64,000 bases of DNA from Stenopsyche tienmushanensis (GCA_008973525.1 WACJ01000513.1:1488001-1552000), one strand, 5' to 3'; shown: positions 12,501 to 22,060, counted from the first letter of the stretch. Made by a program: numbers and translations. Notes: generated from the sequence alone by a model not told the origin.

Positions 12501-15500
12501 GATTCGTCAAAAAACGGAGCGAAAAGAAACGATTAGAAAAACAGTTTTGAGCGGCAGTTAGAAAATGCTGTCCAATATGAATGATGGTCCAGCCAGATCA
12601 CTTTCATTGACGGGAGATAAAAGATTCTTTAACAGAAGGGTTAAAAATTCAAAACTTCTTGACGCTACGAAATGGATTGCCCTCCTCAAGGCGACATCAA
12701 AATGATATTTTTACATAAGCGGAAACATCAACGAGCGACTCACTTTTGAACGCATTCATATTTGCTCTTTGTTTGGAAGCATGTTTGCATGTTTACAGAC
12801 GTGCTGGTGTAAAAGAAGCCGTCACTTAGAGTTCTCTCGCTCGAGTTCTTCAGTCCTTCGTCGTCGACTTCCTCGCGTTCAATGCAGACGTTAGGGCTAC
12901 AAATGCATCGTTAATAAGATATGTATTTGACCAAATTAATTTTTATCATCGACGTACCCTTTCCACCACGGCGTTTGTTTCGTCGTTCCCATGAACGTAT
13001 CCAGAAGACCTCCGAACGGCGATATAAACGCTTCACTGTTGATGTACTCCATGTTTGCGTCGGATAAGCGTGTCTCTATTTTTTCAATGCCCTCGAGCGA
13101 AAGAGGTTTTTCAGTGACCTCCTCTCTGAAATATTATTTTGATATTGATTGATATAAAAATAAATACAATTATAACACACTCGGCGGCACGGAATGTGGC
13201 CCAAATTTGAATACAGCGATATGCAGCAATTATGTTTCATTTGGTTCATTATTTAGGCGAAGGTGTGTAAAATAACTTGTATTTGCTTATTAAAAGTGGA
13301 TAAAGCCTCTTGAAGCATCTTGAAAGTTCTGCCAAATCCGTTCCTCACAATAATATCCAATCGATAAGAGATGTCAATGTGAGTGAACGGACGATAAGAA
13401 AAAAGATGAAAGAGAGAGATTAACGTGCTCGAAGATCGGCACGACGACCAGAACTCTTCAAGTATGGGGTGACATAAGCTCTGAATTATCAATGGAAATC
13501 TGACAGCTGAGCTGAACATTGAAGAGGTTCTTCGAGAACATGTTAGACGCGTCTACCTTGTTGGTTAAAAAAATATCTATTTTTTTTCGTGTATCGGAAA
13601 GAACCAATGTTTAAGAATACGTTCAGTAAATTTAAAGTCGATATGAATTAAATTCGCAAAGTTATAGGCCAATGCGGAGAAACTGCGTTTTGCGAAGCTG
13701 AGAGAAGCTACCTTTTCCGAGCTGATGGAAGTGCTCCCACACGCCCTACATAATTATTCTTTATCAAATTTGGCAGGCACGTGTATAATAAACGTTTTCA
13801 TCGTATAGACTACAATTATTCAAAAATATTTAAAAGTGTTTATATAATGAACAAAAAACTACAAAAAATGTTGACAAAAACACAATTTTTTTTTGGATCG
13901 CTCACTATTTTTTTATTTTTCAATATTTCTTCTTAATTGTAGTCTAAGCTATACACAATTTTATATAAAGTAGAAACATGTTTAAATTTTTTCCTGCAAA
14001 TCATTTGTTCAGGACATAGGACTTCCATTGTGAAGAATGTCATCGCTCGCGCACCGACATATGTGGCTCCTCCCTACTTCCATTACCATAATTGATCAAA
14101 CTTTAAAAAATATTTTTATATTCAATAAAGATCGCCTAGTCAATATACTAAATATCAATATTCTATATTTAATGCTTTTCGCATAAAAAAATGTTAAAAA
14201 ACCGATCACTGAATAGAATGATTGCTTTCATTAATCCATAAAGGAGTACTATCCCAGGGTCTGGTATCCCCCTCCATTTTTCAAAAACACCCTTGTACAT
14301 TGAGCTCGTTGACAGACTTACACCAACTGACTGATAACTAACTTAAAATGCATAAAAAATCGAATGATTGACACAAACCTATCTGATGGAGTTTTAGGTC
14401 TATTTGGTAAGCCGGGGAAATTCGATGACGGATGAGGTTTGATCTTGGGCCATTGTAAACCGGGACCGGAGTTGATGTACCAATCCATAAACGGATTGAT
14501 GTATGTGCTCTTCGTGGCGACCGGATCGAATTGTTCCATTAGATCTTCATAATTGCTGAAGGAAAGATAGAAAATGTTTTAAAATGATGCAATAAGTCTC
14601 GCCGTGTGGAGTCCAAAACAAAGCTAAGAGATTATATAATGAAATATGTGATTTGGTAGACTAGCTCGTTGAGCCAATTAAGGTTTATATAGAGGACGAT
14701 CTGCCGTGATGATGCAGCGTACCCTCTGATTAGCTCAATTGACAAATAGTCAGCCTGTCTAGTTATGCTGGACAGGGACCGAGGTCGCGACCAACATGCA
14801 ATAATATTAGGCGTATCGAAAAGTTTTTGGCGATTGTTGAACGATGATAGAATCTATTGGATCTTTTCAATTTTATTTACAAGATCATTAATTATTACCT
14901 ACTATTTCCCATGGGTTTTCGCGTTTAATAATTCATCTTTTGAAAAGTTCTTCCGATTTTGAGCTTAAATATGCATATAGGGTCGTGCATTGTCGTCATG
15001 CAGAATCATTAAATTGTTCTTGATTGATTCTAGACGTTTGATTCCCAATTTTTTATCCACCCTTTCCAATCGCTGACAATACACATCTGCAGTTATTGTT
15101 TCGCCAGGTTTCATAATTCAAGTCGGAAATTTACATTTTTTGACGTTTACGATTTATGTTATCATAAACAACCTATTTTTCATCTCCAATCACAATTCGG
15201 TGCAGGAAGGGATGAACTTTTTGTCTTGGCAACAAAACTTCGCGTGTGTTTCATCGCTCTCCTTTGTTATCTTCGGACAGTTCGTGCGGCATCCAAAACC
15301 CCCATTGGATTCATCTTCCCGATGGATTTTAAATACTCTTCAGCTATTGACCAATCCTCTGTAATAGTCTATGGCTCTCAAATATGTGGTCATCAGAATT
15401 GAAGAGTTTTCCAGCTATAGGGACGTTTTTCAAGCATCGGTTACCAAACCAAAATCGACACGTCGCAATGGTAACACATCGCCGTAAATTTTTGACTTCA

Positions 15501-17189
15501 TCATGTCTGGATGCAAAATGAGCTCAAACAGACGTCTATCAAAATCGGCAAAGACTTATCGATACACCGTATCACCTAATATTTACAAGATTTTTAATGA
15601 ATTTATTTTACAACGTCAATGTATGAATACTGTAATGTGCAAAATATATTTGTAGATGAAGCCGTACATCTACACGTTGCCCTTTTAGATAGCAAATCGT
15701 AATCAGACGAGAGGCATTATAATATATCCTAATATGTTCGATTGTCATCCAAAAATTAAGGTTACAAGGGCTTCTGAGTTCGGGGATTTTTTGTGTTTCG
15801 AAGTTGGCGCATCCTAACGGTCAGTTTGTTTGGTCCCGTGTGTTTGTCGGCCATTTTGTTTAGCCGCCGTAAATTCTTCCGATGGGGAGGTCGTCGCGCA
15901 CTCCGCCATCTCCCATCAGTGCGAGATCATCCATTTTTTGATTTTGCTGAACAAAACCACCACGAATATTCAATGGAAGCTCGTGGAAGTTTATGGTAGT
16001 GATGTGATGAGTCGATAACATGTCTCAAAGTGAATCAGGTTTTTCAAACTTGTTCACAAGAAGTTGTGTACGATATGGGTGCCCAGAATATTCCAAAAAG
16101 AGATGATGCTCGTATTCAACCATATTTTGATTGATGATGGATGACAAATAAAAGATGAAGTCCAGGACAACTAATATTTCAAAGGTCCTGCAATTTTTTT
16201 GGCACAAAAAAGGAGCTAATTTGTATATCAGGGCATTCCCACAGGAGCACAAAGGACGCCTTTTTTACATCATACATCGACTGTTATTTCGATCTCGTTG
16301 TTTTTTCTCGGCCTTGTAGTGCATTTTTTTGCTCAGGTGTAAGGTCTATGATCTCTCAGAGTTTGAAACAATCAGGCTGTGCATAATTTTTACTGATGGT
16401 TTCTTGTCTGACAATGTCATTAGCGAGCAGAATAAGTCGTTCTGTTCCACTTGTTGAACAGAACGACTTATTAGCGTTTAAGTGGTAAATGCCATCTCAA
16501 ACATAACGGTCTCACCTGAATATTCTTGCACCCGAGGCCGACGACCGCATACATTTCTTTTTTTTTCCTACTCTTTATTGACTATTTATATAGATTTGAT
16601 ATAAGACAACCATAAAATGATCCATGAGGATTCGATATGGATAAAAATCATTCTTAAATGTGATTTAATTCGTAAAATATAGCCGAAAAACCAACAACAA
16701 TATCAACACAGATTTTCCTTATCATCTTTAATAAGAAGCCCTCTGGATTAAATTGGGTGTAATATTCAAGGAATTTAATTGAATTACTTATTATTTCATA
16801 ATAATAAATAACATAAATGATCATTGAGCATTTTATTAGAGATCGTGGAGTATCAGCTATACATCAGCTATTAGTATATCAAAAATGATTTAACCATGAA
16901 TAAATTGCAACGCTTCAAAAAATGCATTGTAAATATTTACAATGACGCTTAAAAATATATTTCCGTCGTTTTTCAGTCGTGCAACGTTCATATTTTTCAG
17001 GACCCATCAAATTTTTTGCCTTATAAGTGCTAAAATATTGCCCGGGGCTTACAAAATTGCACGACACACACACATTCTGCTCCCGAAAATTATATTACAG
17101 ACTGAAAATAAATACCTGGAGCTCAGCGCTGTTCCCTGGCGAAGGACGCCCAAGAACAAAGTGATGAAAGCCGCTCTCCAGGTCTTCAT
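2974..17189 (-). CDS. mfas: Midline fasciclin (TGFBI/periostin-like), 18 coding exons, complete
   Basis: This is a secreted extracellular-matrix/adhesion protein of 834 residues. Coding exons, 5' to 3' on the minus strand: 17189-17116, 14555-14379, 13125-12958, 12896-12744, 10727-10640, 10557-10396, 10324-10194, 10123-9982, 8502-8436, 8353-8207, 8135-7993, 6790-6679, 6576-6373, 6273-6134, 6056-5880, 3538-3373, 3299-3133, 3060-2974. Every junction has GT and AG and keeps frame; the sum is 2505 nt. Domain order: signal peptide (about 1-22), a low-complexity Pro-rich N-terminal stretch, an EMI-like module (about 138-220), then four FAS1 domains (about 221-365, 366-521, 522-675, 680-810) and a short tail with no hydrophobic GPI-type end. 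Human TGFBI has the same EMI plus four FAS1 plan. Nine introns are 70-100 bp; the long ones are transposon-filled. Exon calls were made by eye, so alternative donors are possible at exons 1 and 9 (both GTATTT). Confidence 0.93.
3744..4740 (+). mobile_element. R1-clade non-LTR retrotransposon, deleted copy with 3' end
   Basis: The plus strand reads SVLGTTLWNMCDDLLRLT and LIAFSDNVGVLITAKS (reverse transcriptase, with the catalytic DD changed to DN). It then jumps by deletion to VLLYGAPIWTEAL, RYAIRVAAVYRTVSEDAV, the CHHCGAEL-DAAHTLFDCP zinc-knuckle-like C-terminus, and the tail up to AAEGGC-stop at 4580. A 3' UTR with a hairpin (CACTACCACCATAATGGTGG) and TCTTATGAAGATTCCC follows and ends in an A-run. 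It sits antisense in the mfas intron between exons 15 and 16. A mariner-type end (GAGGGTAGTCACAGAAGTAC) lies just upstream at about 3594. Confidence 0.82.
4790..5180 (+). mobile_element. Second R1-clade 3' end remnant
   Basis: It follows directly after the first copy. The coding remnant is short (QQWQDNWGTGSKGMWTHQLN), but the 3' UTR shows the family signature: TTTTAGTGGGTAGGAATCCC, CACACTACCATGGTGTC, GGAGATTCCTACC, then an A-rich tail. It is antisense to mfas. A mariner-like end (GGGAAGTACCCAATCTAACG) begins next to the tail near 5184. Confidence 0.65.
5880..6576 (-). CDS. mfas: mfas exons 13-15: FAS1 domain 3 and start of domain 4
   Basis: Exon 13 (6576-6373) has MFHSLIKKSKMLEEI and the core NVTFLVPTDKAI. 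Exon 14 (6273-6134) has DLRAFISQHIIDGVLL. Exon 15 (6056-5880) has TIDCARLLHFDTLQCDNIL and QIDRPL, then TLLEKIRDTPKLSMLYK, the first helix of FAS1 domain 4. The introns are 99 and 77 bp. The 99-bp intron holds a transposon-end remnant (see 6308-6345). Confidence 0.92.
6308..6345. repeat. TTAA-type MITE end remnant inside a 99-bp mfas intron
   Basis: TTAACGCGTCGGCGGACACG here matches, on the opposite strand, the terminal repeat at 58670-58703 and resembles the arms of the short element at 10749-10836. It is followed by GCGGACATGTCC. It lies between the exon 13 donor and the exon 14 acceptor. Confidence 0.5.
6679..8502 (-). CDS. mfas: mfas exons 9-12: FAS1 domain 2
   Basis: Exon 9 (8502-8436) reads IPATRTIMEILKKKERFSTL. 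It joins exon 10 (8353-8207) to give ASILEKTGLANSL, followed by the FAS1 core IWTLFAPTNKAF. Exon 11 (8135-7993) adds NLLKHHMLSHTFCSSAV, the H2 block with the KHH motif. Exon 12 (6790-6679) ends the domain with TEADIIATNGVIHVIDEIII. The exon 10 acceptor was placed at TTCAG before TTTTGG because only that site keeps the frame from exon 9. Confidence 0.92.
7080..7620 (+). mobile_element. Degenerate mariner transposase fragment
   Basis: The plus strand, with frameshifts, reads GVWMPHEL, then SRQKVCPFLHRIATGDEKW and IVYDNISRK (first catalytic Asp), then GETTTADVYCRQLEKMNEQ, then ILQDDNARPHKAKKS (second catalytic Asp). The third Asp region is not seen. It lies antisense in the mfas intron between exons 11 and 12. 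The same family is at 14807-15579. Confidence 0.75.
8577..8960 (+). mobile_element. R1-clade retrotransposon fragment
   Basis: The reading frame has HMGGDKIKFMELGSYLTLDE, DVRGYPLLKAYRGIF and ITAYTAGAWAHE, which fit the region after the reverse transcriptase core of R1-type ORF2 (MGG...YLG-LDER; YRG-F-----TY-AGAW). A stop follows at 8876 and the similarity continues out of frame. It is antisense to mfas, in the intron between exons 8 and 9. The stretch 8960-9500 holds open frames but nothing I recognise. Confidence 0.65.
9505..9660 (+). repeat. Dispersed repeat, copy 2 (pair with 1785-1935)
   Basis: It shares ordered sequence blocks with 1785-1935, including CCATGATCTACAGTTA and the AATAAAGAAG...GGTGGTATTTTTCTGG end. 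It lies in the intron between mfas exons 8 and 9. Confidence 0.6.
9982..10557 (-). CDS. mfas: mfas exons 6-8: FAS1 domain 1
   Basis: Exon 6 (10557-10396) has VDLIPLLETIKKF and the first FAS1 core, NLTVFLPSNEAF. Exon 7 (10324-10194) carries an acidic, Pro/Ser-containing insert (NQIELSDPKKAG through SPTNLIEGHITRGF) where FAS1 domains normally have the second conserved block; the usual YH motif is replaced by GHIT. Exon 8 (10123-9982) closes the domain with ENGIIHTIDRVL. The two introns between them are 71 and 70 bp. Confidence 0.9.
10640..14555 (-). CDS. mfas: mfas exons 2-5: N-terminal extension and EMI-like cysteine module
   Basis: Exon 2 (14555-14379) encodes a Pro/Asn-rich spacer (NPFMDWYINSGPGLQWP). 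Exon 3 (13125-12958) ends in TPWWKG and exon 4 (12896-12744) starts PNVCIE, giving the GPNVC block that opens the cysteine-rich module of TGFBI and periostin. Exon 4 also has NMQTCFQTKSKYECVQK. Exon 5 (10727-10640) has RYLCCSGYQRRNNECEK, the CC-GY block that closes the module. Exon 5 joins exon 6 in phase 0 as CEK-VDLIPLLETI. Confidence 0.88.
10749..10836. mobile_element. 88-bp MITE bounded by TTAA, next to mfas exon 5
   Basis: TTAA stands at both ends (10749-10752 and 10833-10836). The arms are inverted: TTAACGC...GGACACGTCTGCAT at the left and ATGCAGACGTGTCC...GCGTTAA at the right. TTAA target use is typical of the piggyBac superfamily, so a piggyBac-derived MITE is likely. Its edge lies only about 20 bases upstream of the exon 5 splice acceptor at 10728-10729. 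Confidence 0.65.
11515..12270 (+). mobile_element. R1-clade retrotransposon 3' fragment
   Basis: Scrambled frames give the VLLYGAPI-like junction and WQSRWDSSTKG-like pieces, close to the copy at 3744-4740. The 3' UTR is well kept: GGGGTTTAGTGAATAAAAAT, the hairpin CACTACCACCAGAATGGTGG, then CTTACGAAGATTCCC. It lies antisense in the mfas intron between exons 4 and 5. Confidence 0.72.
13255..13575 (+). mobile_element. Tc1-like transposase relic
   Basis: DVNVSERTIRKKMKER matches the second Tc1 relic at 32010-32330 (FNMNERTIRRRMKERGLHA), and both are followed by a block resembling AEHIEEVLREHV. Stops and frameshifts break it. It is antisense in the mfas intron between exons 2 and 3, just upstream of exon 3. 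Confidence 0.6.
13675..14113. repeat. Roughly 430-bp dispersed repeat, copy 1 (pair with 63148-63571)
   Basis: It is collinear with 63148-63571 over its whole length. Shared blocks include CGTGTATAATAAACGTTTTC, AATTGTAGTCTAAGCTATA and CATCGCTCGCGCACCGACAT. No coding potential is recognised and the family is unassigned. Confidence 0.7.
14807..15579 (-). mobile_element. Mariner element, decayed, with TA duplication
   Basis: The left end is TTAGGCGTATCGAAAAGTTT after TA (14805-14806). The right end, TATCACCTAA, is followed by TA (15580-15581). The minus strand gives GETITADVYCQRLERVDKKL, ILHDDNARPY and, further upstream, the PHEL and CCQDKKF blocks. It is related to 7080-7620 and shares its end sequence with 43553 and 51179. 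It is in sense orientation in the first mfas intron. Confidence 0.72.
15759..16020 (+). mobile_element. 5' fragment of another mariner family
   Basis: It starts GGTTACAAGGGCTTCTGAG, like 54076. It includes the shared 5' leader (CAGTTTGTTTGGTCCCGTGT, AAATTCTTCCGATGGGGAGG) and the N-terminal coding start CEIIHFLILLNKTTTNIQWK followed by LVEVYGSDVMSR. The same family recurs at 18955-19352 (minus strand), 20640-20730 and 54060-54200. It lies antisense in the first mfas intron. Confidence 0.7.
16431..16472. repeat. Perfect 17-bp stem hairpin in the first mfas intron
   Basis: AATAAGTCGTTCTGTTC (16431-16447) is exactly complementary to GAACAGAACGACTTATT (16456-16472), with an 8-base loop. It is too short for a microRNA precursor. 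It may be the core of a small fold-back insertion. Confidence 0.7.
17116..17189 (-). CDS. mfas: mfas exon 1: start codon and signal peptide
   Basis: The exon encodes MKTWRAAFITLFLGVLRQGT followed by ALSS, a clear secretory signal: a basic start, a hydrophobic core, and small residues for cleavage. It ends two bases into a codon (AG) before GTATTT. The next exon at 14555 begins with the single base needed, giving Ser-Asn-Tyr-Glu-Asp. This phase match over 2.5 kb of intron is the main support. GTATTT is a weak donor, but the same six bases are needed at exon 9. Confidence 0.8.
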
Positions 17190-18950
17190 GTTCAGAGACG
17201 CAACACAACCAGACCGCTCCGCTCTGGAAGCTTGACTGAGGCAACCAGATCCTTCCACAACAATAAAAACATCTGACTCCGGTCTGGTCAACCTTTTTTT
17301 TGGCAAAAAATAAATTTGCACGCGAGCCAATGCCGAAGAAATTCATTGAATATCATCCGTGGACAAGCACGGACGGACAGATGAAATGCATTAGGATTTG
17401 CTTGGGTTTTATATTTAATTAATACCAATTAAGCTTTAATAATTTAAAATTCAAATAATCGGAGACAAGGAAATATTTGTGATTAAACAGTTTATTATTA
17501 GCTAAAAGATGTGTTTGTGTAATATATAATAAAATAGGTATTCAATAAATAGGACGCATACACACGTAGAGGCGCGATGGACATACTACCAATCAAACGG
17601 TTATCGGTATTATTTTCCATTTCTGTTTCTACTGGGGTCATCTAGAAATTAAAATTTGTTTTTATTGTTGTTTTGAAGTACCTATTGTGTAGGCGGAATC
17701 TTAACCTTTTCGTTAGTGAGCAAATTTAAAATGGATGAAGTCGTTGATGTCATAATCGCTTTACACCGATTACTTTCTGTCAGCTCCTAATCAGCGTAAG
17801 GCAATCTTCAATTCGAGGCAGAGTCAATTGTAAATGAACACTTGATAGTGCATACAAGACCACTTCATTTCTTTACATAAACAATGCACAAAAAATCGAT
17901 TCAAGTGCTCCTCCTTTAGAAGGAAATGATAATTGGACAAAGACTCATTCAACACGCAGCGAAGAACAGCAAGCAGTTAAATAAACAAACACTCTCGATA
18001 ACACACAATATTTGGTCGTTTCTTTGCGTAAAAAAATAACACACTTGAAATCGAAATCATTATAAGTGGATAAATTTGGGCTTAACGATCTATACAATCA
18101 TGAGATGCATACGAGAAAGCTCTCCGTCTCAGTCTCCTGAACTGCGCTAAGTTCTCTCTGTCTCTGTCCGCCTCGGAGCTTCAATGCACAAGAGTGCTCT
18201 TTCTGAATAGTGAAGGTCATATCGAAGACCCTTCGATAATACTCCTTAAAAGGTTAACGATCAGTTTGTTTGGTCTTCAATGCTTCCTCCCTCCTGTTCG
18301 ATGATAGCATTCTGGACGCTTATCTCGCGCACCACCCATAAAACTCCAGGGGGGAGAGGATGTTCGACTATTGCGCCCGTGGGTAACAGTCGAACTTCTG
18401 AGGTAAATATGTAAAGTAGAGCTGGACGAAAGCTGCTTCGTCAGTTTGCTTATCAAACGTTGCTTGGGTAACCCATCTAACAGCTTACCCTGTACCGCGT
18501 TTATTTTTTAAATTCAACTAATACAATTATAAATGCAATATATTGAATATTATTATAATGTATGATTTAAAATAATATACAAAGATAGTCCCATTAATAC
18601 CCAACCTAACGTATAGATGACTATTGTAAAAAACATATTATAATAGAAAGTGTCTAGACGCTACGTTGCTTCCGTGATCGTACAGATCATAGAAAATACC
18701 GCAAAAACCCTAAAAGAGGACGGAGTGGCCATGAGGTTTGTATGCTCAATCGGTCCGCTTTTCGCACCGCTGATATGACGAATGAGCGGCTCGCGATCGG
18801 ATGCCATATCTGAACATAATGTAGTATATATTATAAAAACGGAGTCAATCAGCGTTGGTTACACTCCTGTGTGGCTATTCCGAGGACACTAGGAATCACA
18901 CAATTAAACGGTACTCCGGTGTGAGCGTTCTAAGCACCCATCTTGCACAC
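17190..18950. other. Upstream region of mfas; no gene seen
   Basis: The first 100-150 bases upstream of the mfas ATG are presumably 5' UTR. At 17500-17560, TGTTTGTGTAATATATAATA belongs to the fold-back family seen at 24335, 48470, 54395 and 59285. At about 18584-18625 there is a lone mariner-type end (GATAGTCCCATTAATACCCA). No open frame here has recognisable protein similarity. Confidence 0.4.
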
Positions 18951-18954
18951 AGCT

Positions 18955-19352
18955 TCATGTAATCAAGTTTTTCCGACATAATTTCACAGAGGAGACTTTG
19001 AGAAATATCACAAGTTCGTCAGAGATGACTGATGGTCTCCCACTCCTTGCCTCGTCGTGAGTATCAGTACGTTCTTTCTTTGAATCTCTGAAAAACTTGA
19101 CCCACTTGGTGACATTTTGTCGAATTATCACATCACTACCATAAACTTCCACGAGCTTCCATTGAATATTCGTGGTGGTATTGTTCTGCAAAGTAAAAAA
19201 ATGGATGACCGCGTGGATTTCGCATGGACGGGAGATAGCGGGAACGCGCGACGACCTCCCCATCGGAAGTATTTACTGCGACTAAACAAAATGGCCGACA
19301 AACATGCGGGACCAAACCTACTGACCGTTAGGATGCCCCAACTACAAACCAA
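18955..19352 (-). mobile_element. Mariner N-terminal fragment
   Basis: The minus strand reads CEIHAVIHFFTLQNNTTTNI, QWKLVEVYGSDVIIRQNVTK, WVKFFRDSKKERTDTHDEAR and SGRPSVISDELV, a typical mariner helix-turn-helix domain ending in the THDE-RSGRPS linker. The catalytic domain is missing. The upstream leader matches 15793-15900. Confidence 0.78.
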
Positions 19353-20639
19353 TAATTTTCCCCTTTTAGCTCTATGTTGGACCTATTTAAAAAAAAATGC
19401 GCTGTTTTAAAAAAATGTTTGCGACATGAGCCCAATTACTTTACAGCGTAGAGCTTCTGGCAGTTTCTATGCACTTGATTTAATGAAAATTATGATTTTC
19501 ATCGTAACCGCTTAATGCAGTCCGATAAACAATTCGACAAAACAACAATTCAAAAAATCATTTCGTTAATCAATTAAATAAAAACCCAATTACAACCGTT
19601 ATCTTGTTATGATCATTGTTGATGTGTTCTTATTTTTTTAACGAGGTTTGCCTTTCCTCGTGTTTCTAGACACATTAAGATAATATAATTGCGATTGTTG
19701 ATAATGAATGCAATTTCGCCGAAATCAGTGCTCCTCAATAGTTTTAGCGCCGTCGAATCAAATCCTATTAAAGGAATAGATATCTATCTGATAAACATTT
19801 TTAAAAAAACATAGATATATATTTCCATTGCTTTTAAAATATGGATTTAGGGGGGGGGCTGTTCACAAAATGCTGAAACATACTACACGTCAGGGAACTG
19901 TTTTTTTATATAATTAAGTCGATTTAAATGGATTTTACGCTGTGCATAGGGAGATCAGGTGACTATCTTTTAAATTTAGCTGCGAAATATATAATAATTT
20001 ATACTTTTTAATATGATTTAGCGAGAAACACCCATATATATTTGGATTCGGTGGCTTAATTCATAATGTAATATTTGTCTCTGGAACGGGATGTGGTCGA
20101 TTTTAAGATGATGGACGAATTGTCGTTGCAATATGCATACCGTCGACGAAGTCAGCATCCATCAAACGTCTTCATTGGTGATGAATACAAGCGTGTGCAA
20201 AATTGACGCTTTTCAAATCTGCCGATTGGGACAATAATTGATTGATTGTGATGGTGCAGATGAAATATCGTCTTGGCGGATTGAAGAGAACCCTTCGGAT
20301 TGCCAAGCGACTGGTTATCGGGTAATAAGGAAGGAAGCTTCAATAACATGTAGGATTGAATGCAACATTGTGGTCCGACAATGCGAGTCTGCACATGCTT
20401 CAGTGCAGATTGTTCAATCAAAGACTCCCCTCGCAAAAAATTAGACCCTGGGTTAATGCCCCCCAGGCGCTCCGTCGATTTCGCGCAAATGGCTAGCAAA
20501 ACGCGAGGGCTAAGCCTTTTATTCGAAAGTTTGAGTCCCATTTGGTTCTTTAACCTGGGGCAAATTCTGATATTCGACCCTCCCGTTATGAATTCGTTTC
20601 CCGATTATGATTTCTTTATTGCGCCTCATCAGGGCAGAG

Positions 20640-20730
20640 AATGGCGGATCAATTTGTTCGGTTTCGCGAATTTGTCAGCCATTTTGTTCAGTCATAACAA
20701 ATTCTTCCGATGGAGAGGCCTCAGGATCCC
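20640..20730 (+). mobile_element. Mariner 5' leader fragment
   Basis: ATTTTGTTCAGTCATAACAA followed by ATTCTTCCGATGGAGAGG corresponds to the leader in the copies at 15759 and 19352. The coding part is lost. The rest of 19410-20640 is AT-rich with no recognised gene. Confidence 0.45.
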
Positions 20731-20849
20731 CTGTTTTATAGATGACCCTAGTAATTATCAAAAATATCATCGAGTCGCTTCATTCATTCCCTACATAGCG
20801 AATATAACGCCGTATGGAGTTGATTCGCGACGGAATCCTCTGGCAAATA

Positions 20850-21667
20850 TTAGGTTGTTCCATAAGACCCATAATCATCTGAAAAAATTGGGCTACATCA
20901 ATCGTTCAGTTGTGTGACTTCCTCATGAACTTACTGACTCAAATAAACTTCAGCGTGTTTCAACATGCGATATTCTTCTCCAACGACATAATAGACAACC
21001 TTTTTTAAAGAGACTTGTAACTGGAGATGAAAATTGGATACTCTATAAGAATATCCAACGTAAACGGTCTCGGACCAAGGGTACAGCAGCTTTAACTGTA
21101 GCTAAACCTGGCCTACATCCAAAAAAAGTTTTGCTATGCATTTGGTGGGACTGGAATGGGGTAGTTTATTATGAGCTACTTCAGCAAGGTAAAACGATCA
21201 ATTCAACAAAATATTGTTTCCAAATAGACAATCTAAAAGATGAAATTTCCAGAAAATGGCCAGAATTAGCGAACAGATGAGGCAGTGTTTTTCATCATGA
21301 TAACCAAGCCTCATGTGTTTTTGCTCGTCAGAAATAAATTATTATCATTTGACTGGGATGTTTTACCTCATCCTCCATACTCTCCGGACATTGTCCCTTC
21401 AGATTATTATTTATTTCTTTCATTGAAAAATTCTTTACGTGGTAAAAATTTTAATTCGAAAAATGATATAAAAATGTACCTTGATCAATATTTTGCCAAC
21501 AAACCTGGAAAATTTTGGCAAGAAGGCATTATGAGGCTTTCGGAGAGATGGATAAATGTAATAGAACAGAATGGATCATATATTATTCAATAAATTTTGA
21601 TGTAATACAAATTATTGTTTATTTTTTTCTTAATATGAAAACGAAAGAAACTTATGGGACATCCTAA
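20850..21667 (+). mobile_element. Cecropia-type mariner copy 1, deleted and broken
   Basis: It begins TTAGGTTGTTCCATAAG after TA (20848-20849) and ends CTTATGGGACATCCTAA before TA (21668-21669). The frame reads LVTGDENWILYKNIQRKR (first Asp), PKKVLLCIWWDWNGVVYYEL, HHDNQAS (second Asp), then FDWDVLPHPPYSPDIVPSDY (third Asp, a D34D arrangement), ending in WINVIEQNGSYIIQ. The N-terminal domain is deleted. The WLPHEL tryptophan codon is TGA, and a second stop precedes the HHDN block. The best-known relative of this pattern is human Hsmar1. Confidence 0.85.
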
Positions 21668-21724
21668 TATTTTCACGTCTTAATGCTAAATATTTGTTGG
21701 ATAGTGTTTTCCAATCCAAGCCGA
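21668..21724 (-). repeat. 57-bp flank shared with the mariner at 60940-61684
   Basis: TATTTTCACGTCTTAATGCT and on through ATCCAAGC is the same right flank that follows mariner copy 2 at 61685-61741. There it reads on the minus strand as part of a Tigger/pogo transposase (EFIYNAN...NTIQQIFSIK). The mariner in both places therefore sits at the same position in the same host element. Confidence 0.65.
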
Positions 21725-22060
21725 TCTGACAAATGGTACAATATCTTCCAGCTCAAAAGTATTCCAAAGCATCTATTCTTTGCGGTCCGCCTTTTTAAAT
21801 TAGTCCAATTTGCGTATCGTTTAAATTGTTATCGCTCTATGGCTCAATTTGATCCGCAAATTTGCATATTTGCAATGCGGACAAACGACGGCCTGAAACA
21901 TGCCCCCGAAATTGTCCGACAGGCCAATTTTTTGGAATATCTGGATCAAACAACGGTCCAAATTGGCGAGGGTTGGCTTTATTGTGCCGAAGATAAAGCA
22001 TCATTCATGCAATTTGTTGAGCTCCGGGTCCTTGGAATTCATTTATATGATGATGCATAA
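21683..22060 (+). other. Unassigned 125-codon open frame
   Basis: An open frame runs to DQTTVQIGEGWLYCAEDKAS and HLYDDA-stop. Its first residues overlap the Tigger-derived flank, so the ATG is not meaningful. I recognise no domain. It is probably transposon-derived, given repeats on both sides (mariner to the left, hAT to the right), but this is unproven. Confidence 0.2.
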
